Positions 1 to 8,682 of a stretch of 64,000 nucleotides of DNA are shown one piece after another. A model generated the notes under the pieces. It was not told the DNA's origin. It did not search any database and saw only the letters and a program-made list of their open reading frames with translations. Within the stretch, counting starts at the first letter, position 1; the number at the start of each line of letters is the position of its first letter. Where the stretch lies: assembly GCA_026393475.1 (NCBI GenBank), contig JAPLAA010000097.1, forward strand, positions 42,345-106,344. The letters are read 5' to 3'. Source of the stretch: Actinomycetota bacterium. Lineage in GTDB: Bacteria; Actinomycetota; Acidimicrobiia; Acidimicrobiales; Ilumatobacteraceae. The position numbers and the translations under genes are program-made.

Positions 1-681
1 TACTGGCGCACGCACGACCAGTTCCTCGCGCTCGCCGCTGCGGCCGCGGTCACCACCGACCTCAAGCTCGGCACCGGCATCACCCTCGTCGCTCAGCGCG
101 ACCCGCTGTGGCTCGCGAAGGAGGTCGCGACGCTCGACCAGCTGTCGAACGGACGCTTCCTGTTCGGCATCGGCTTCGGCTGGAACCACGAGGAGATGGA
201 GAGCCACGGCACCGACATCAAGCGCCGTCGCAAGGTGGTGCGCGAGAAGATCCTCGCCTGCAAGGAGCTGTGGACCAAGGACGAGGCCGAGTTCCACGGC
301 GAGTACGTGAACTTCGAGGCGTCGTGGGCGTGGCCGAAGCCGGTGCAGCAGCCGCACCCGCCGATCGTGCTGGGGTGCTCGATCACCGACCTGCACGTGA
401 AGCACATCGTCGAGTACGGCGACGCGTGGATGCCGATCCAGGGCCGCTTCGACATCGGCGAGGGCTGGGCCACCATCCAGCGCGCCGCCGAGGACGCGGG
501 CCGCGACCCGTCGACCATCCAGCTCGGCGTGTTCGGCGCCCGCCCCGACCAGGAGAACCTCGACGAGCTGCAGGCGCTCGGTGCCTCGTGGGTTGCGCTG
601 GGTCTGCCCCCGCTCGATCGCGATCACGCGCTGGCGACGTTGGACAAGTACGCCCCGCTGGTGGCCGCCTACAACGGCTGA
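1..681 (+). CDS. LLM-class (luciferase-like) F420-dependent oxidoreductase, 5' truncated
   Basis: The reading frame is open from the first base of the window, so the true start lies upstream. The visible 226 residues carry the luciferase-like monooxygenase core: a strand ending in LGTGITLVAQRDP, then LATLDQLSNGR-type helix and FLFGIGFGWNHEEME, the flavin/F420-facing loop typical of this family. The C-terminal part (LDELQALGASWVALGLPP) is the usual closing strand of the TIM barrel. Members reduce or oxidise substrates with F420 or FMN in the cytosol; the substrate cannot be told from sequence. The next gene converges on it. F420 rather than FMN use is inferred from actinobacterial context. Confidence 0.85.
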   Translation, partial: YWRTHDQFLALAAAAAVTTDLKLGTGITLVAQRDPLWLAKEVATLDQLSNGRFLFGIGFGWNHEEMESHGTDIKRRRKVVREKILACKELWTKDEAEFHGEYVNFEASWAWPKPVQQPHPPIVLGCSITDLHVKHIVEYGDAWMPIQGRFDIGEGWATIQRAAEDAGRDPSTIQLGVFGARPDQENLDELQALGASWVALGLPPLDRDHALATLDKYAPLVAAYNG

Positions 682-711
682 TCGCCCGTCATCGGTGGCC
701 GCCGGTCGCGG

Positions 712-1980
712 TCAGCAGAAGAAGTAGCTGTCGCAGCCGTCGGCTTCCGAGGTGACATCGGTGCCGGCCGAGCGCCACGTCGCCTCGTCGACCGCCACCA
801 GCGATCGGGCCAACGCCAGGGTCTCCTCCACGGAGCCCGTGTACCCGAGCACGACCACTACGTCCGGTGCCGGCGACCAGCTGATGGTCGTACCGGAGCC
901 GGGCTGGGAGACGAGTGCAGGAACTCCGTTCACCTCGTCGAGGGTCGCCGGGGTCCCGAATCCGAAGAAGCCGGTCCGGATGCTGTCCGGCATGCCGAGC
1001 GACACGATCAGCTCTCCTTGTGCGGTGCCGGTGTCCCACTGCACCTTCCTCGTCGCGAACTCGGCACGGCGCCATCCGGAGTGCAGCTCCACCAGACCGA
1101 TTGCATCCCCGTCTGGCAGACGCCATCCGTCGGGCGTCAGCGACATGCGTGTGAAGATCGAGACGAGCTCGTCGGCGGTGTATCCGGCGCCCCACAGCGT
1201 CACCGTGCCCGACGGGTCGGAGAGCTGCACCTGAGCGAAGCCGTCGGCCATCGTCGTCACGACGACGGCGTCGTCCCATGGCCAGACGTCGATGGGTGCC
1301 ACGTCCGTCGGGGCAGACACCGGAGGTTCGCCACCGGCGAGCAGTGTCGACACCTCCAGCACCTGTCCGGCGTCGGTCGACCAGGTCTGGACGAGACGGG
1401 TCACCGAGTCGATCGGCAACGCGAACTGGGTGAGGCGCACCTGTGAGGGGTCGGCGACCGGTGCGGGCGGGAGGTACGCCGGAACCTCCACGGGGTCGAG
1501 GGGTGCGGGCGCCACGAGCCCCGCGAGTGCGTCGTCGGCCGGCGGGATGAACTGGGTGGTCGTCGGAGCGGGTGACGTCTCGCTGACCGTCGAGGGCGTG
1601 GTCGTCGGCTCGGACGTGCCAGGTGCCGAGGGGTCTGTGTCGACCGTGGTGACCGGGTTGCCGTCGGTCACCGGTGTGGTGTCGGTCACCGGTGTGGTGT
1701 CGGCGGGCACCACACGTGCGTCGTCGTCACGGCCGAGCGCGAACGCGATCACCCCCGCGGCGACCACCAGCACCGCGGCCGCCGCGCCGAGCCATGCCCG
1801 CCGGTCCGGGCGGCCGCTCGACGCATCGGCGACGACGAGCGGGAGAACTCGAGCGCCGTCGTCGGTGAGCACGCGGGCGAGGGCGGCGTCGACGTCGACA
1901 CGTCGGTCGACGTCGGTGCGCAGCGCCGAGGCCGCCCGGTGTGCGAGCGCGTCGTGGTCGGTGCGGTCGTGGGCGTTCAC
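712..1980 (-). CDS. Single-pass membrane protein coupled to the ECF sigma factor
   Basis: A 422-residue protein starting at a GTG whose last two bases lie inside the TGA stop of the sigma factor gene (GTGA overlap), so translation is coupled. An N-terminal cytoplasmic part of about 60 residues is followed by one hydrophobic helix (about residues 63-82), a Thr/Pro-rich linker (about 90-150), and a large extracytoplasmic domain ending in Cys. The layout matches a sigma-factor partner such as an anti-sigma regulator, but no zinc-binding HxxxCxxC motif is visible in the N-terminal part, so direct sigma binding is only inferred. I do not recognise the outer domain. Confidence 0.7.
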   Translation of the reverse strand: MNAHDRTDHDALAHRAASALRTDVDRRVDVDAALARVLTDDGARVLPLVVADASSGRPDRRAWLGAAAAVLVVAAGVIAFALGRDDDARVVPADTTPVTDTTPVTDGNPVTTVDTDPSAPGTSEPTTTPSTVSETSPAPTTTQFIPPADDALAGLVAPAPLDPVEVPAYLPPAPVADPSQVRLTQFALPIDSVTRLVQTWSTDAGQVLEVSTLLAGGEPPVSAPTDVAPIDVWPWDDAVVVTTMADGFAQVQLSDPSGTVTLWGAGYTADELVSIFTRMSLTPDGWRLPDGDAIGLVELHSGWRRAEFATRKVQWDTGTAQGELIVSLGMPDSIRTGFFGFGTPATLDEVNGVPALVSQPGSGTTISWSPAPDVVVVLGYTGSVEETLALARSLVAVDEATWRSAGTDVTSEADGCDSYFFC

Positions 1981-2468
1981 GAGGCCTCCTGTGGGATCGT
2001 GCGGGCGAGGGTCGCCCGGGCCTTGGAGAGGGATGCCTTGACGGTGCCGGAGGCGATGCCGAGCACGGCGGCGATGTCGTCCACCGACCGGTCCTCCAGG
2101 TAGTGCAGTGCCACCACTGCGCGCTGCCGGTCGGGGAGGGCTCGCACCGCGCTCCACCAACCGTCGACGGCCGGATCGGCAGGCGTCACCGGATCGACGC
2201 GGTGCAGCCAGGCCGGCGCCCGGCGATCGCGTGCGGCGGCACGCTGTGCGTCGATCGCCAGGTTCACGAGCACGCGCCGGGCCCACGCACCGGGCACGTC
2301 CATCGCCGACACCCGCGCCCAGTCGCGATGGCAGCGCAACAGCGTCTCCTGCGCGAGGTCGGCGGCCAGCTCGTGGTTGCCGGTGAGGCCGCGGGCGATG
2401 GCGACGAGCTTGGTGTACTCGGAGCGGAAGAACTCCTCGAAGCCCGCTGCTGGCGGTCGCTGCGTCAT
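1977..2468 (-). CDS. SigE-family ECF RNA polymerase sigma factor
   Basis: 163 residues. Region 2 is seen as FEEFFRSEYTKLVAIARG followed by AADLAQETLLRCHRDW, the helix that contacts the -10 element. Region 4 near the C terminus reads LPDRQRAVVALHYLEDRSVDDIAAVLGIASGTVKASLSKARATL, a helix-turn-helix for the -35. Size and motifs fit the actinobacterial SigE family of group 4 sigma factors. The ATG at 2468 was chosen because the sigma region 2 begins about ten residues later; a GTG two codons upstream is possible. It is co-translated with the membrane protein downstream, its likely partner. Confidence 0.9.
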   Translation of the reverse strand: MTQRPPAAGFEEFFRSEYTKLVAIARGLTGNHELAADLAQETLLRCHRDWARVSAMDVPGAWARRVLVNLAIDAQRAAARDRRAPAWLHRVDPVTPADPAVDGWWSAVRALPDRQRAVVALHYLEDRSVDDIAAVLGIASGTVKASLSKARATLARTIPQEAS

Positions 2469-2536
2469 GGTCACATCGTGTACACGCCCACGTCGCCGAT
2501 CGGGTTTACCTCCGTCGCGACGAGGGCGCCCGGTGG

Positions 2537-3637
2537 TCAGTCGAGGAGCGCGTCGGCGCCGAGCGCCAGGGGCAGGTTGAAGCCCCGCTCCACCCAGGCG
2601 TCGCTCATCTTCGCCCCGAGCTCGTTGCCCATCTCGAACGTCGCCACGGTCGACGCCGGCGACACGAGCGCCCACAACGACACGAGCTGGGCGTCGAGCC
2701 ACAGGTCGTCCCACTCGTACGACTCGCCCTTGGGGGCGAGGCGCTCGTTGAGGTGGCGGTGGTAGTGGCGCATCGTGTCGACGCCCCACTCGGCGAAGTC
2801 CTCCACCGTCACCGACGAGGCGTAGAGATACACCGCGTCCTGCATCGGGACCGAGTAGGTGCACAGCTGCCAGTCGATCAGTGTGAGATCGCGGCCGCTG
2901 TCGTCGAAGAACAGGTTCACCGCGCGCATGTCGGTGTGGGTGAACGTGCGGGCCCGGGCCGAGATGCGGCCCATCAACGACGCGTACTGCTCGGCCACGC
3001 GCTGGCCCATCGCGGTGGCGGCCGGCCCGATGCGATCGCCGTACTTCTCGGTGACGACGGGCATCGCCGAGCTCATGATCCCGGGCACCACGGCGAGCTG
3101 TACCGGATGGTCGGCACGGGGGAGCCAGTCGCTGGCGCCGAGCTCGGGGTGGTCCCACCAGTGGGCATGGAGGGTCGCGAGCATCTCCATCACGGCTTCC
3201 ACCTGGGTGCGCGACAGGCCGGCGAGCTGGTCGCCGACCGACTTGCCGGTGATCTCCTCGATGAGCAGCGCGAACGCCCCGGCTGCCGGATCCATGTCGG
3301 CGTGCACCACCCGTGCGTGGGCGAGGTCGGGCGTCGCCGCCGCCACGTGGCGCAGGGCGTGGATCTCGCGGGCGTAGATGTCGAGGGCCATCCCCACCGT
3401 CTTGTTCTCGACGGCCTCGGTGGGGAACTTGGCGACCATCGTCGCCGGCGCGGTGGTGGCGCCGGAGTAGGCGGGCGTGACGCGGTGCACGGTGCCGAAG
3501 ACGCCGACGACCTCGCCGATCGGTTCGAGCTCGAACGACGTGACCGTGACGTCGGGCTCGAGGTGTCCCTCGCGGCGGAGCACCGCCGTGAGCCACTCGG
3601 CCGACATGGTGCTCGCTGCAACGGGAATCGTGGTCAT
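2537..3637 (-). CDS. Phosphotransferase (APH/choline-kinase-like) family protein
   Basis: 366 residues with the aminoglycoside-phosphotransferase fold. An N-lobe segment EPIGEVVGVFGTVHRV matches the nucleotide loop, TMVAKFPT carries the likely ATP-binding Lys, HTDMRAVNLFFDD is the catalytic (Brenner-type) loop and LIDWQ the metal-binding Asp motif. The family phosphorylates small hydroxylated molecules in the cytosol, and many actinobacterial members are of unknown substrate, often near acyl-CoA genes. It is read in the same direction as the sigma factor operon but separated by a 68-base gap, so it is probably a separate unit. Confidence 0.85.
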   Translation of the reverse strand: MTTIPVAASTMSAEWLTAVLRREGHLEPDVTVTSFELEPIGEVVGVFGTVHRVTPAYSGATTAPATMVAKFPTEAVENKTVGMALDIYAREIHALRHVAAATPDLAHARVVHADMDPAAGAFALLIEEITGKSVGDQLAGLSRTQVEAVMEMLATLHAHWWDHPELGASDWLPRADHPVQLAVVPGIMSSAMPVVTEKYGDRIGPAATAMGQRVAEQYASLMGRISARARTFTHTDMRAVNLFFDDSGRDLTLIDWQLCTYSVPMQDAVYLYASSVTVEDFAEWGVDTMRHYHRHLNERLAPKGESYEWDDLWLDAQLVSLWALVSPASTVATFEMGNELGAKMSDAWVERGFNLPLALGADALLD

Positions 3638-3908
3638 GACGGCGGATGGTAGATCGACATGCGTCCGTCATCTCGATCGTGACGCCCGGCACAACCGATT
3701 CCCCGGCAGGTCACCGAGCCGTCACCGAAACAGTGTTCGGGAACCTCCTCTGAACAGGTCGGGGACGACGGCCGAGTCGGCGTGGACCGTGGCGTCACCT
3801 CCGGGCGCATTCGAGGGGTCCCTGAACAATTCATGTCGTCCACATTGCGACTGTTGCGGTTGTATGACAAACTGCCGTCGCGGGAAAAGCTCTTGGAGGT
3901 TCGGGCCG

Positions 3909-4418
3909 ATGAGTGAAGTCATGATCACGTCCACCTTGTCGCGGTCAGCGACGCGCCAGCACACGACGACCGGTACGGGCTCAGGCTCGCGCTCTCGGCG
4001 GATGCCGGCGATCGTGGTGGTGCTGATGGCGTTCGTGGGCTTCGGTCTCACGGCGTGCATGCCGGCCCCGGAGGGCGGCAACCTCACCGACCTCAACGAG
4101 GTGCGGGCGGCCGTCGCCCTGCCCGGGCTCACCCGCACGCCCGAGCTCGACGCCAAGGCGAAGGCCCAGGCCGACCGCATGGCCAGCAAGGGCACGATCT
4201 TCCACTCGTCGAACCTCGCCTCCGGTGTCACCGAGGGCTGGTCGTCGATCGGCGAGAACGTCGCCCTGGCCGGTTCGGTCGACGACGCGCAGCGTGCGCT
4301 CGAGGCCTCGCCCGGCCACTACGCCAACATGGTGAACCCCGCCTTCAACCAGGTGGGCATCGGCGTCACGGTGCGCAACGGCGTCACGTACGTCGTGCAG
4401 ATCTTCGTCAGCCGCTGA
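3909..4418 (+). CDS. CAP (SCP/PR1)-domain lipoprotein
   Basis: 169 residues. A perfect GGAGGT at 3895-3900 sits 8 bases before the ATG, fixing this start although an upstream open frame exists. An Arg-rich segment precedes a hydrophobic signal ending in GFGLTAC, a lipobox with Cys at about residue 49. The mature part is a short CAP domain: LNEVRAAVALPGLTRTPELDAKAKAQADRMA, then SIGENVA and GHYANMVNPAFNQVGIGV, all hallmark segments. The protein should sit on the outer face of the membrane. Bacterial CAP proteins are of uncertain function. The 270-base intergenic region upstream holds no other gene I can recognise. Confidence 0.88.
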   Translation: MSEVMITSTLSRSATRQHTTTGTGSGSRSRRMPAIVVVLMAFVGFGLTACMPAPEGGNLTDLNEVRAAVALPGLTRTPELDAKAKAQADRMASKGTIFHSSNLASGVTEGWSSIGENVALAGSVDDAQRALEASPGHYANMVNPAFNQVGIGVTVRNGVTYVVQIFVSR

Positions 4419-4480
4419 CCAGCAGCTGATCGGCGGCGGCCCCTCGGCCGCTCCACGCCGTCGGATCGTCAGCCTGCCCG

Positions 4481-5569
4481 TCAGGCGCTCGGCTTCGGCT
4501 TCTTCGCCCGGCTCGGCGCGACCCTCGGCGGCTCGCCGGCCATCTTCGGATACACCGGCGGCCACGGCGCGTCGAGCAACCCGTTCGCCTGATCACGGCG
4601 CACCAGTTCGACCAGCGGCTCGAGCGACTGCGGGTACTCGTCCATGTCGGCCCACGGATCGCCCATCGTGCGGATCCGCTCCGGCACCTCGGCGATCGTC
4701 AACAGGTCGGGTCGGATCGAGTCGAGCTCGTCCCACGCGAACCCGGTGGAGACCGGTGCATGATCGCGGGCCCGCACCGACCACGGAGCGAACACCGTCT
4801 TGTGCGGTGCGTTCTGGTTGAAGTCGACGAAGATCCGCTCGCCACGTTCTTCCTTCCACCACGACGCGGTGACGAGCTCGGGTCGACGCCGCTCGAGCTC
4901 GCGTGCGACCGCGACGGCGGCCGATCGCACGGCGACGCTGTCCCAGTGCGGCGTCAGGCGGACGTACACGTGCAGCCCGCGGTTGCCGGTGGTCTTGATG
5001 TAGCTGCGGATCGCGAGCTCGTCGAACAGCAGCTTCGTCTCGTGCGCGGTCTCCTGCGCCATCGCGAACGTGGTGCCCGGCCCCGGGTCGAGGTCGATCC
5101 GCAGCTCGTCGCAGTGCGCCGGGTCGGCGGCACGCATCGGCCACGAGTGGAAGCCGAGGCAGCCGAGGTTGACGGCCCACACGAGATGGGCGAGATCGTC
5201 GATCACGAGCGCGTTCGAGGTGGTGCCGTTGGGCGTGCTGACGATGGTGGTGGAGAGCCATTCGGGGGCGTTGTCGGGCATGCGCTTCTGGAAGAACGAG
5301 CTGCCGGACGAGCCGTTCGGGAACCGCTGCAACAGCACCGGCCGGTTGCGCATCGCCCGCATGACCGTGTCCTCGATCGACACGTAGAACTGCACGAGAT
5401 CGAGCTTCGAGGCGCCACGCCCGCCGAACGCGGCCGGGAAGAACACCTTGTCGGGATTGCTGATCGTGAGCTCTCGACCAGCCACCTCGACGACGACGGG
5501 TGTCCCCGCGCTCGCTCGATCGGCCACGTCCGAACGGTACCCCACAGGGCCCTCAGCCCATGGCGCCAC
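4481..5569 (-). CDS. Stand-alone LigD-type polymerase/primase domain protein
   Basis: 362 residues matching the polymerase (PolDom, archaeo-eukaryotic primase fold) module of bacterial NHEJ ligase D. Visible motifs: SNPDKVFFP near the N terminus, DELRIDLDPGPG with the two metal-binding Asp residues, TTGNRGLHVYV (the TTG..G.HV nucleotide motif) and RIFVDFNQNAPHKTVFAPWSVR. There is no ligase or 3'-phosphoesterase domain, and no Ku gene is in this window. Such stand-alone PolDom proteins add ribo- or deoxynucleotides during end repair. The ATG at 5569 gives the longest form; a GTG at 5527 is an equally plausible start. It ends in a Lys/Pro-rich tail. Confidence 0.88.
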   Translation of the reverse strand: MAPWAEGPVGYRSDVADRASAGTPVVVEVAGRELTISNPDKVFFPAAFGGRGASKLDLVQFYVSIEDTVMRAMRNRPVLLQRFPNGSSGSSFFQKRMPDNAPEWLSTTIVSTPNGTTSNALVIDDLAHLVWAVNLGCLGFHSWPMRAADPAHCDELRIDLDPGPGTTFAMAQETAHETKLLFDELAIRSYIKTTGNRGLHVYVRLTPHWDSVAVRSAAVAVARELERRRPELVTASWWKEERGERIFVDFNQNAPHKTVFAPWSVRARDHAPVSTGFAWDELDSIRPDLLTIAEVPERIRTMGDPWADMDEYPQSLEPLVELVRRDQANGLLDAPWPPVYPKMAGEPPRVAPSRAKKPKPSA

Positions 5570-5610
5570 GGCCCCGACGACGGCGAGGTCAGCAACTACG
5601 GTCGGCGCTC

Positions 5611-7449
5611 GTGACCACCGCAGCCGCCCAGGATCTCGCCGCCCCGATGCAGGGCACCATCGTCACCGTCGACGTGACCACGGGCCAGGCGGTGCGCGCC
5701 GGCCAGCAGGTGATGCTGATCGAGTCGATGAAGATGCACCACGCGATCGAGGCCCACGAGAGTGGCACGATCGAACGCATCCTCGTCGCGGTCGGTCAGA
5801 CGGTCATGGCGGGCGAGGCCGTCGCGTCGATCGCGCCGGGTGACGTCACGGTCGCCGAGGCGGTCGCCGAGGTGGCGGAGGATCCCGACCACGTCAGGCC
5901 CGACCTCGCCGAGACGATCGCCCGCCACGAGATCGGCCTGGACGCGGCACGCCCCGACGCGGTCGAACGTCGTCGCAAGGTCGGCCGCCGCACGGCCCGC
6001 GAAAACGTCGCCGACCTCGTCGACGACGGATCGTTCGTCGAGTACGGGCCGGTCGTGATCGCCGCTCAACGTCGGCGCCGCGCCCTCGACGACCTCATCG
6101 CCCGTACACCCGCCGACGGCATGATCGGCGGCGTCGGCACCGTCAACGGCGACGTGTTCCCACAGGCGGCCGCCCAGGTGGTGGCGGTGTCGTACGACTA
6201 CACCGTCCTCGCCGGCACACAGGGCACGCAGAACCACCGCAAGAAGGACCGCCTCTTCGAGGTCGCCGAGCAGCTGCAGTTGCCGGTCGTGTTCTTCACC
6301 GAGGGCGGCGGCGGGCGGCCCGGCGACACCGACCAGACCGGCGTCAGTGGGCTCGACTGCCTCGCCTTCCTGTACTTCGCACAGCTCAGCGGTCTGGTGC
6401 CGCTGGTCGGCATCAACGCCGGCTACTGCTTCGCCGGCAACGCGGCGATCCTCGGCTGCTGCGATGTCGTGATCGCGACCGCCGACTCCAACATCGGCAT
6501 GGGTGGCCCGGCGATGATCGAAGGCGGTGGCCTCGGCGTGTTCCAGCCCACGGAGATCGGCCCGATGGAGGTCCAGCGGGCCAACGGCGTGGTCGATATC
6601 GCGGTCGCCGACGAGGCCGAAGCCGTGGCGGTGGCCAAGCAGTACCTGTCGTACTTCCAGGGCACCCTGCCCACCTGGACTGCACCCGACCAGCGGCTGC
6701 TCCGCCACGCGATCCCCGAGGACCGCAAGCGCAGCTACGACGTCCGCGCCGTCATCGACGCGATGTTCGACGACGGTTCCGTGCTCGAACTGCGGCGTGA
6801 CTTCGGACTCGGCATGGTGACCGCGCTCGTTCGCGTCGAGGGTCGGCCGATGGGCGTGCTCGCCAACAACCCCAACCACCTCGCGGGGGCCATCGACAGC
6901 GACGGCGCCGACAAGGCGGCGCGCTTCCTGCAGCTGTGCGACGCGTTCGGCCTCCCGGTCGTCACCCTGGTCGACACGCCGGGGATGATGGTCGGGCCCG
7001 AGGTCGAGCAGACCGCGCTCGTGCGGCACTGCACCCGACTGTTCGTCACCGGCGCGAACATCAGCGTGCCGATGGTGACCATCGTGCTGCGCAAGAGCTA
7101 CGGGCTGGGCGCACAGGCGATGATGGGCGGCAGCACCAAGGCGCCGCTCGCATGCGTGGCCTGGCCCACCGGCGAGTTCGGTGGCATGGGCCTCGAGGGT
7201 GCGGTGCGGCTCGGCTACCGCAACGAGCTCGAGGCGATCGCCGATCCGGCGGAGCGCGAAGCGACGTTCCAGACCATGGTCGACCGTATGTACGAGCACG
7301 GCAAGGCGCTCAACGCCGCGTCGCACTTCGAGATCGACGACGTCATCGACCCGGCCGACTCCCGTCGCTGGATCGCCACGCTGCTCGCCACGGCACCCCA
7401 GCCGCGGGCCCACCGCGGCAAGAAGCGCCCGAACATCGACACCTGGTGA
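5611..7449 (+). CDS. Biotin carboxyl carrier / carboxyltransferase fusion, acyl-CoA carboxylase type
   Basis: 612 residues. The N-terminal 75 residues are a biotinyl domain with ESMKMHH; Lys41 is the biotin site. The rest is a carboxyltransferase of the acyl-CoA carboxylase beta/propionyl-CoA type: RRRKVGRRTARENVADLVDDGSFVEYG, TEGGGGRPGD, then the C-terminal half with LVDTPGMMVGPEVEQTALVRH and the oxyanion GG segments. No biotin carboxylase domain is present, so a separate carboxylase subunit must supply carboxybiotin. GTG at 5611 was taken as start since the biotinyl fold begins directly after it; the frame is open further upstream but would overlap the divergent LigD-like gene. The acyl substrate is not determinable. 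Confidence 0.87.
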   Translation: MTTAAAQDLAAPMQGTIVTVDVTTGQAVRAGQQVMLIESMKMHHAIEAHESGTIERILVAVGQTVMAGEAVASIAPGDVTVAEAVAEVAEDPDHVRPDLAETIARHEIGLDAARPDAVERRRKVGRRTARENVADLVDDGSFVEYGPVVIAAQRRRRALDDLIARTPADGMIGGVGTVNGDVFPQAAAQVVAVSYDYTVLAGTQGTQNHRKKDRLFEVAEQLQLPVVFFTEGGGGRPGDTDQTGVSGLDCLAFLYFAQLSGLVPLVGINAGYCFAGNAAILGCCDVVIATADSNIGMGGPAMIEGGGLGVFQPTEIGPMEVQRANGVVDIAVADEAEAVAVAKQYLSYFQGTLPTWTAPDQRLLRHAIPEDRKRSYDVRAVIDAMFDDGSVLELRRDFGLGMVTALVRVEGRPMGVLANNPNHLAGAIDSDGADKAARFLQLCDAFGLPVVTLVDTPGMMVGPEVEQTALVRHCTRLFVTGANISVPMVTIVLRKSYGLGAQAMMGGSTKAPLACVAWPTGEFGGMGLEGAVRLGYRNELEAIADPAEREATFQTMVDRMYEHGKALNAASHFEIDDVIDPADSRRWIATLLATAPQPRAHRGKKRPNIDTW

Positions 7450-7578
7450 CCGGCCCGGTGTCGTCGCGGTGGCATCCTGGTGACATCCGGAGCGGCATCG
7501 CCGCGCCGCATCGAGCAGCAGTCCAACAGTATCCCGACCACATCCAGGTGACCGTCCGTCACCGACCAGGAGACCCAC

Positions 7579-8682
7579 GTGCGCATCGACGAGATCGAGC
7601 TCCGCATCGTCCATCTGCCCTATCGCAGCGTCTTCAAGACGTCCTTCGGCGCCGAGGCCGCCAAGACCGCGGTCATCGTCACCGTGCGCAGCGAGGGCGT
7701 CGAGGGCTACGGCGAGGGGGTGATGGACGCGCTGCCGCACTATCGCGAGGAGACCATCGCCGGGGCGACGGGCCTGATGCGCGACGCGCTCGCCCCCGAT
7801 CTGTTCGCCCACGGCTGTGACCATCCGAACGAGCTGCTCGACCGCTGGGCGAAGTGGCGTGGCAACCCGATGGCCAAGACCGCGATCGAGCTCGCCGTGT
7901 GGGACTGCTACGCGCGCCAACAGGGTGTGCCCATGCGCACCCTGCTCGGCGGCGAGCGCACCGAGGTCCCGGTCGGCGCGAGCCTGGGCATGAACCCGGT
8001 ACCCGAGACCGTGGCGTCCGTCGAGAAGCACGTGGCCGAGGGCTACCGCCGCGTGAAGCTGAAGATCGAGCCCGGGTGGGACATCGACATGCTCACCGCG
8101 GTCCGCGAGCGGTTCCCCGACATCGAGCTGACGGTCGACGCGAACTCGGCGTACACCCTCGCCGACGTCGACCTGCTGCGCAGCTTCGACGCGTTCCACC
8201 TGCACTACATCGAGCAGCCGCTGCACTGGGACGACCTCACCGATCACGCCAAGCTCGCGCCCCTGCTGCAGACACCGATCTGCCTCGACGAGACGCTCAC
8301 CTCGCCGGCACGCGTCACCGCCGCGCTCGACCTCCAGGCCTGCAAGGTCGTCAACGTCAAGGTCGGCCGCTTCGGCGGCATCACGGCCGTGCAGCGGGTG
8401 CACGAGATCTGCACGACTCGCGGCGTGCCCATGTGGTGCGGCGGCATGTTGGAGAGCGGCATCGGCCGGGCCCACAACATCCACCTCGCCACCATGCCCG
8501 GCTTCGTCTACCCCGGCGACACCGCCTCGGCGAGCCGCACCTACGCCCGTGACATCACCGAGCAGCAACTCGAGGCGACGAACGGCATCATGCCGGTGCC
8601 CGAGGGCGCCGGCATCGGCGTCACCCTCGATCGCCCGTACCTCGAGGAGGTCACCCGCAGCGTCGAGGTCCTGCGCCCGTGA
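7579..8682 (+). CDS. menC: Enolase-superfamily o-succinylbenzoate synthase / N-succinylamino acid racemase
   Basis: 367 residues, GTG start with AGGAGA 5 bases upstream. The barrel shows all catalytic features of the MLE subgroup: KLKIE (Lys160/Lys162), DANS, IEQP and CLDET metal ligands, and NVKVGRFGG with the opposing Lys. The HLHYIEQPL and GGMLESGIGRAHNIHLA segments match the divergent MenC/N-acylamino acid racemase family. The reaction could be OSB synthesis for menaquinone, racemisation of N-succinylamino acids, or both. No other men genes are nearby; instead the next gene is a start/stop-coupled GNAT enzyme, which favours the racemase role. The symbol refers to family, not proven function. 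Confidence 0.85.
   Translation: MRIDEIELRIVHLPYRSVFKTSFGAEAAKTAVIVTVRSEGVEGYGEGVMDALPHYREETIAGATGLMRDALAPDLFAHGCDHPNELLDRWAKWRGNPMAKTAIELAVWDCYARQQGVPMRTLLGGERTEVPVGASLGMNPVPETVASVEKHVAEGYRRVKLKIEPGWDIDMLTAVRERFPDIELTVDANSAYTLADVDLLRSFDAFHLHYIEQPLHWDDLTDHAKLAPLLQTPICLDETLTSPARVTAALDLQACKVVNVKVGRFGGITAVQRVHEICTTRGVPMWCGGMLESGIGRAHNIHLATMPGFVYPGDTASASRTYARDITEQQLEATNGIMPVPEGAGIGVTLDRPYLEEVTRSVEVLRP

Noticed and set aside
3638..3908. Riboswitch before the CAP lipoprotein
   Set aside because: Cell-wall protein genes in actinobacteria may carry c-di-AMP riboswitches, but no conserved elements of that class could be found.
5596..8568. A 990-residue minus-strand reading frame
   Set aside because: Mirror of the carboxyltransferase and enolase-superfamily genes; no domain character.
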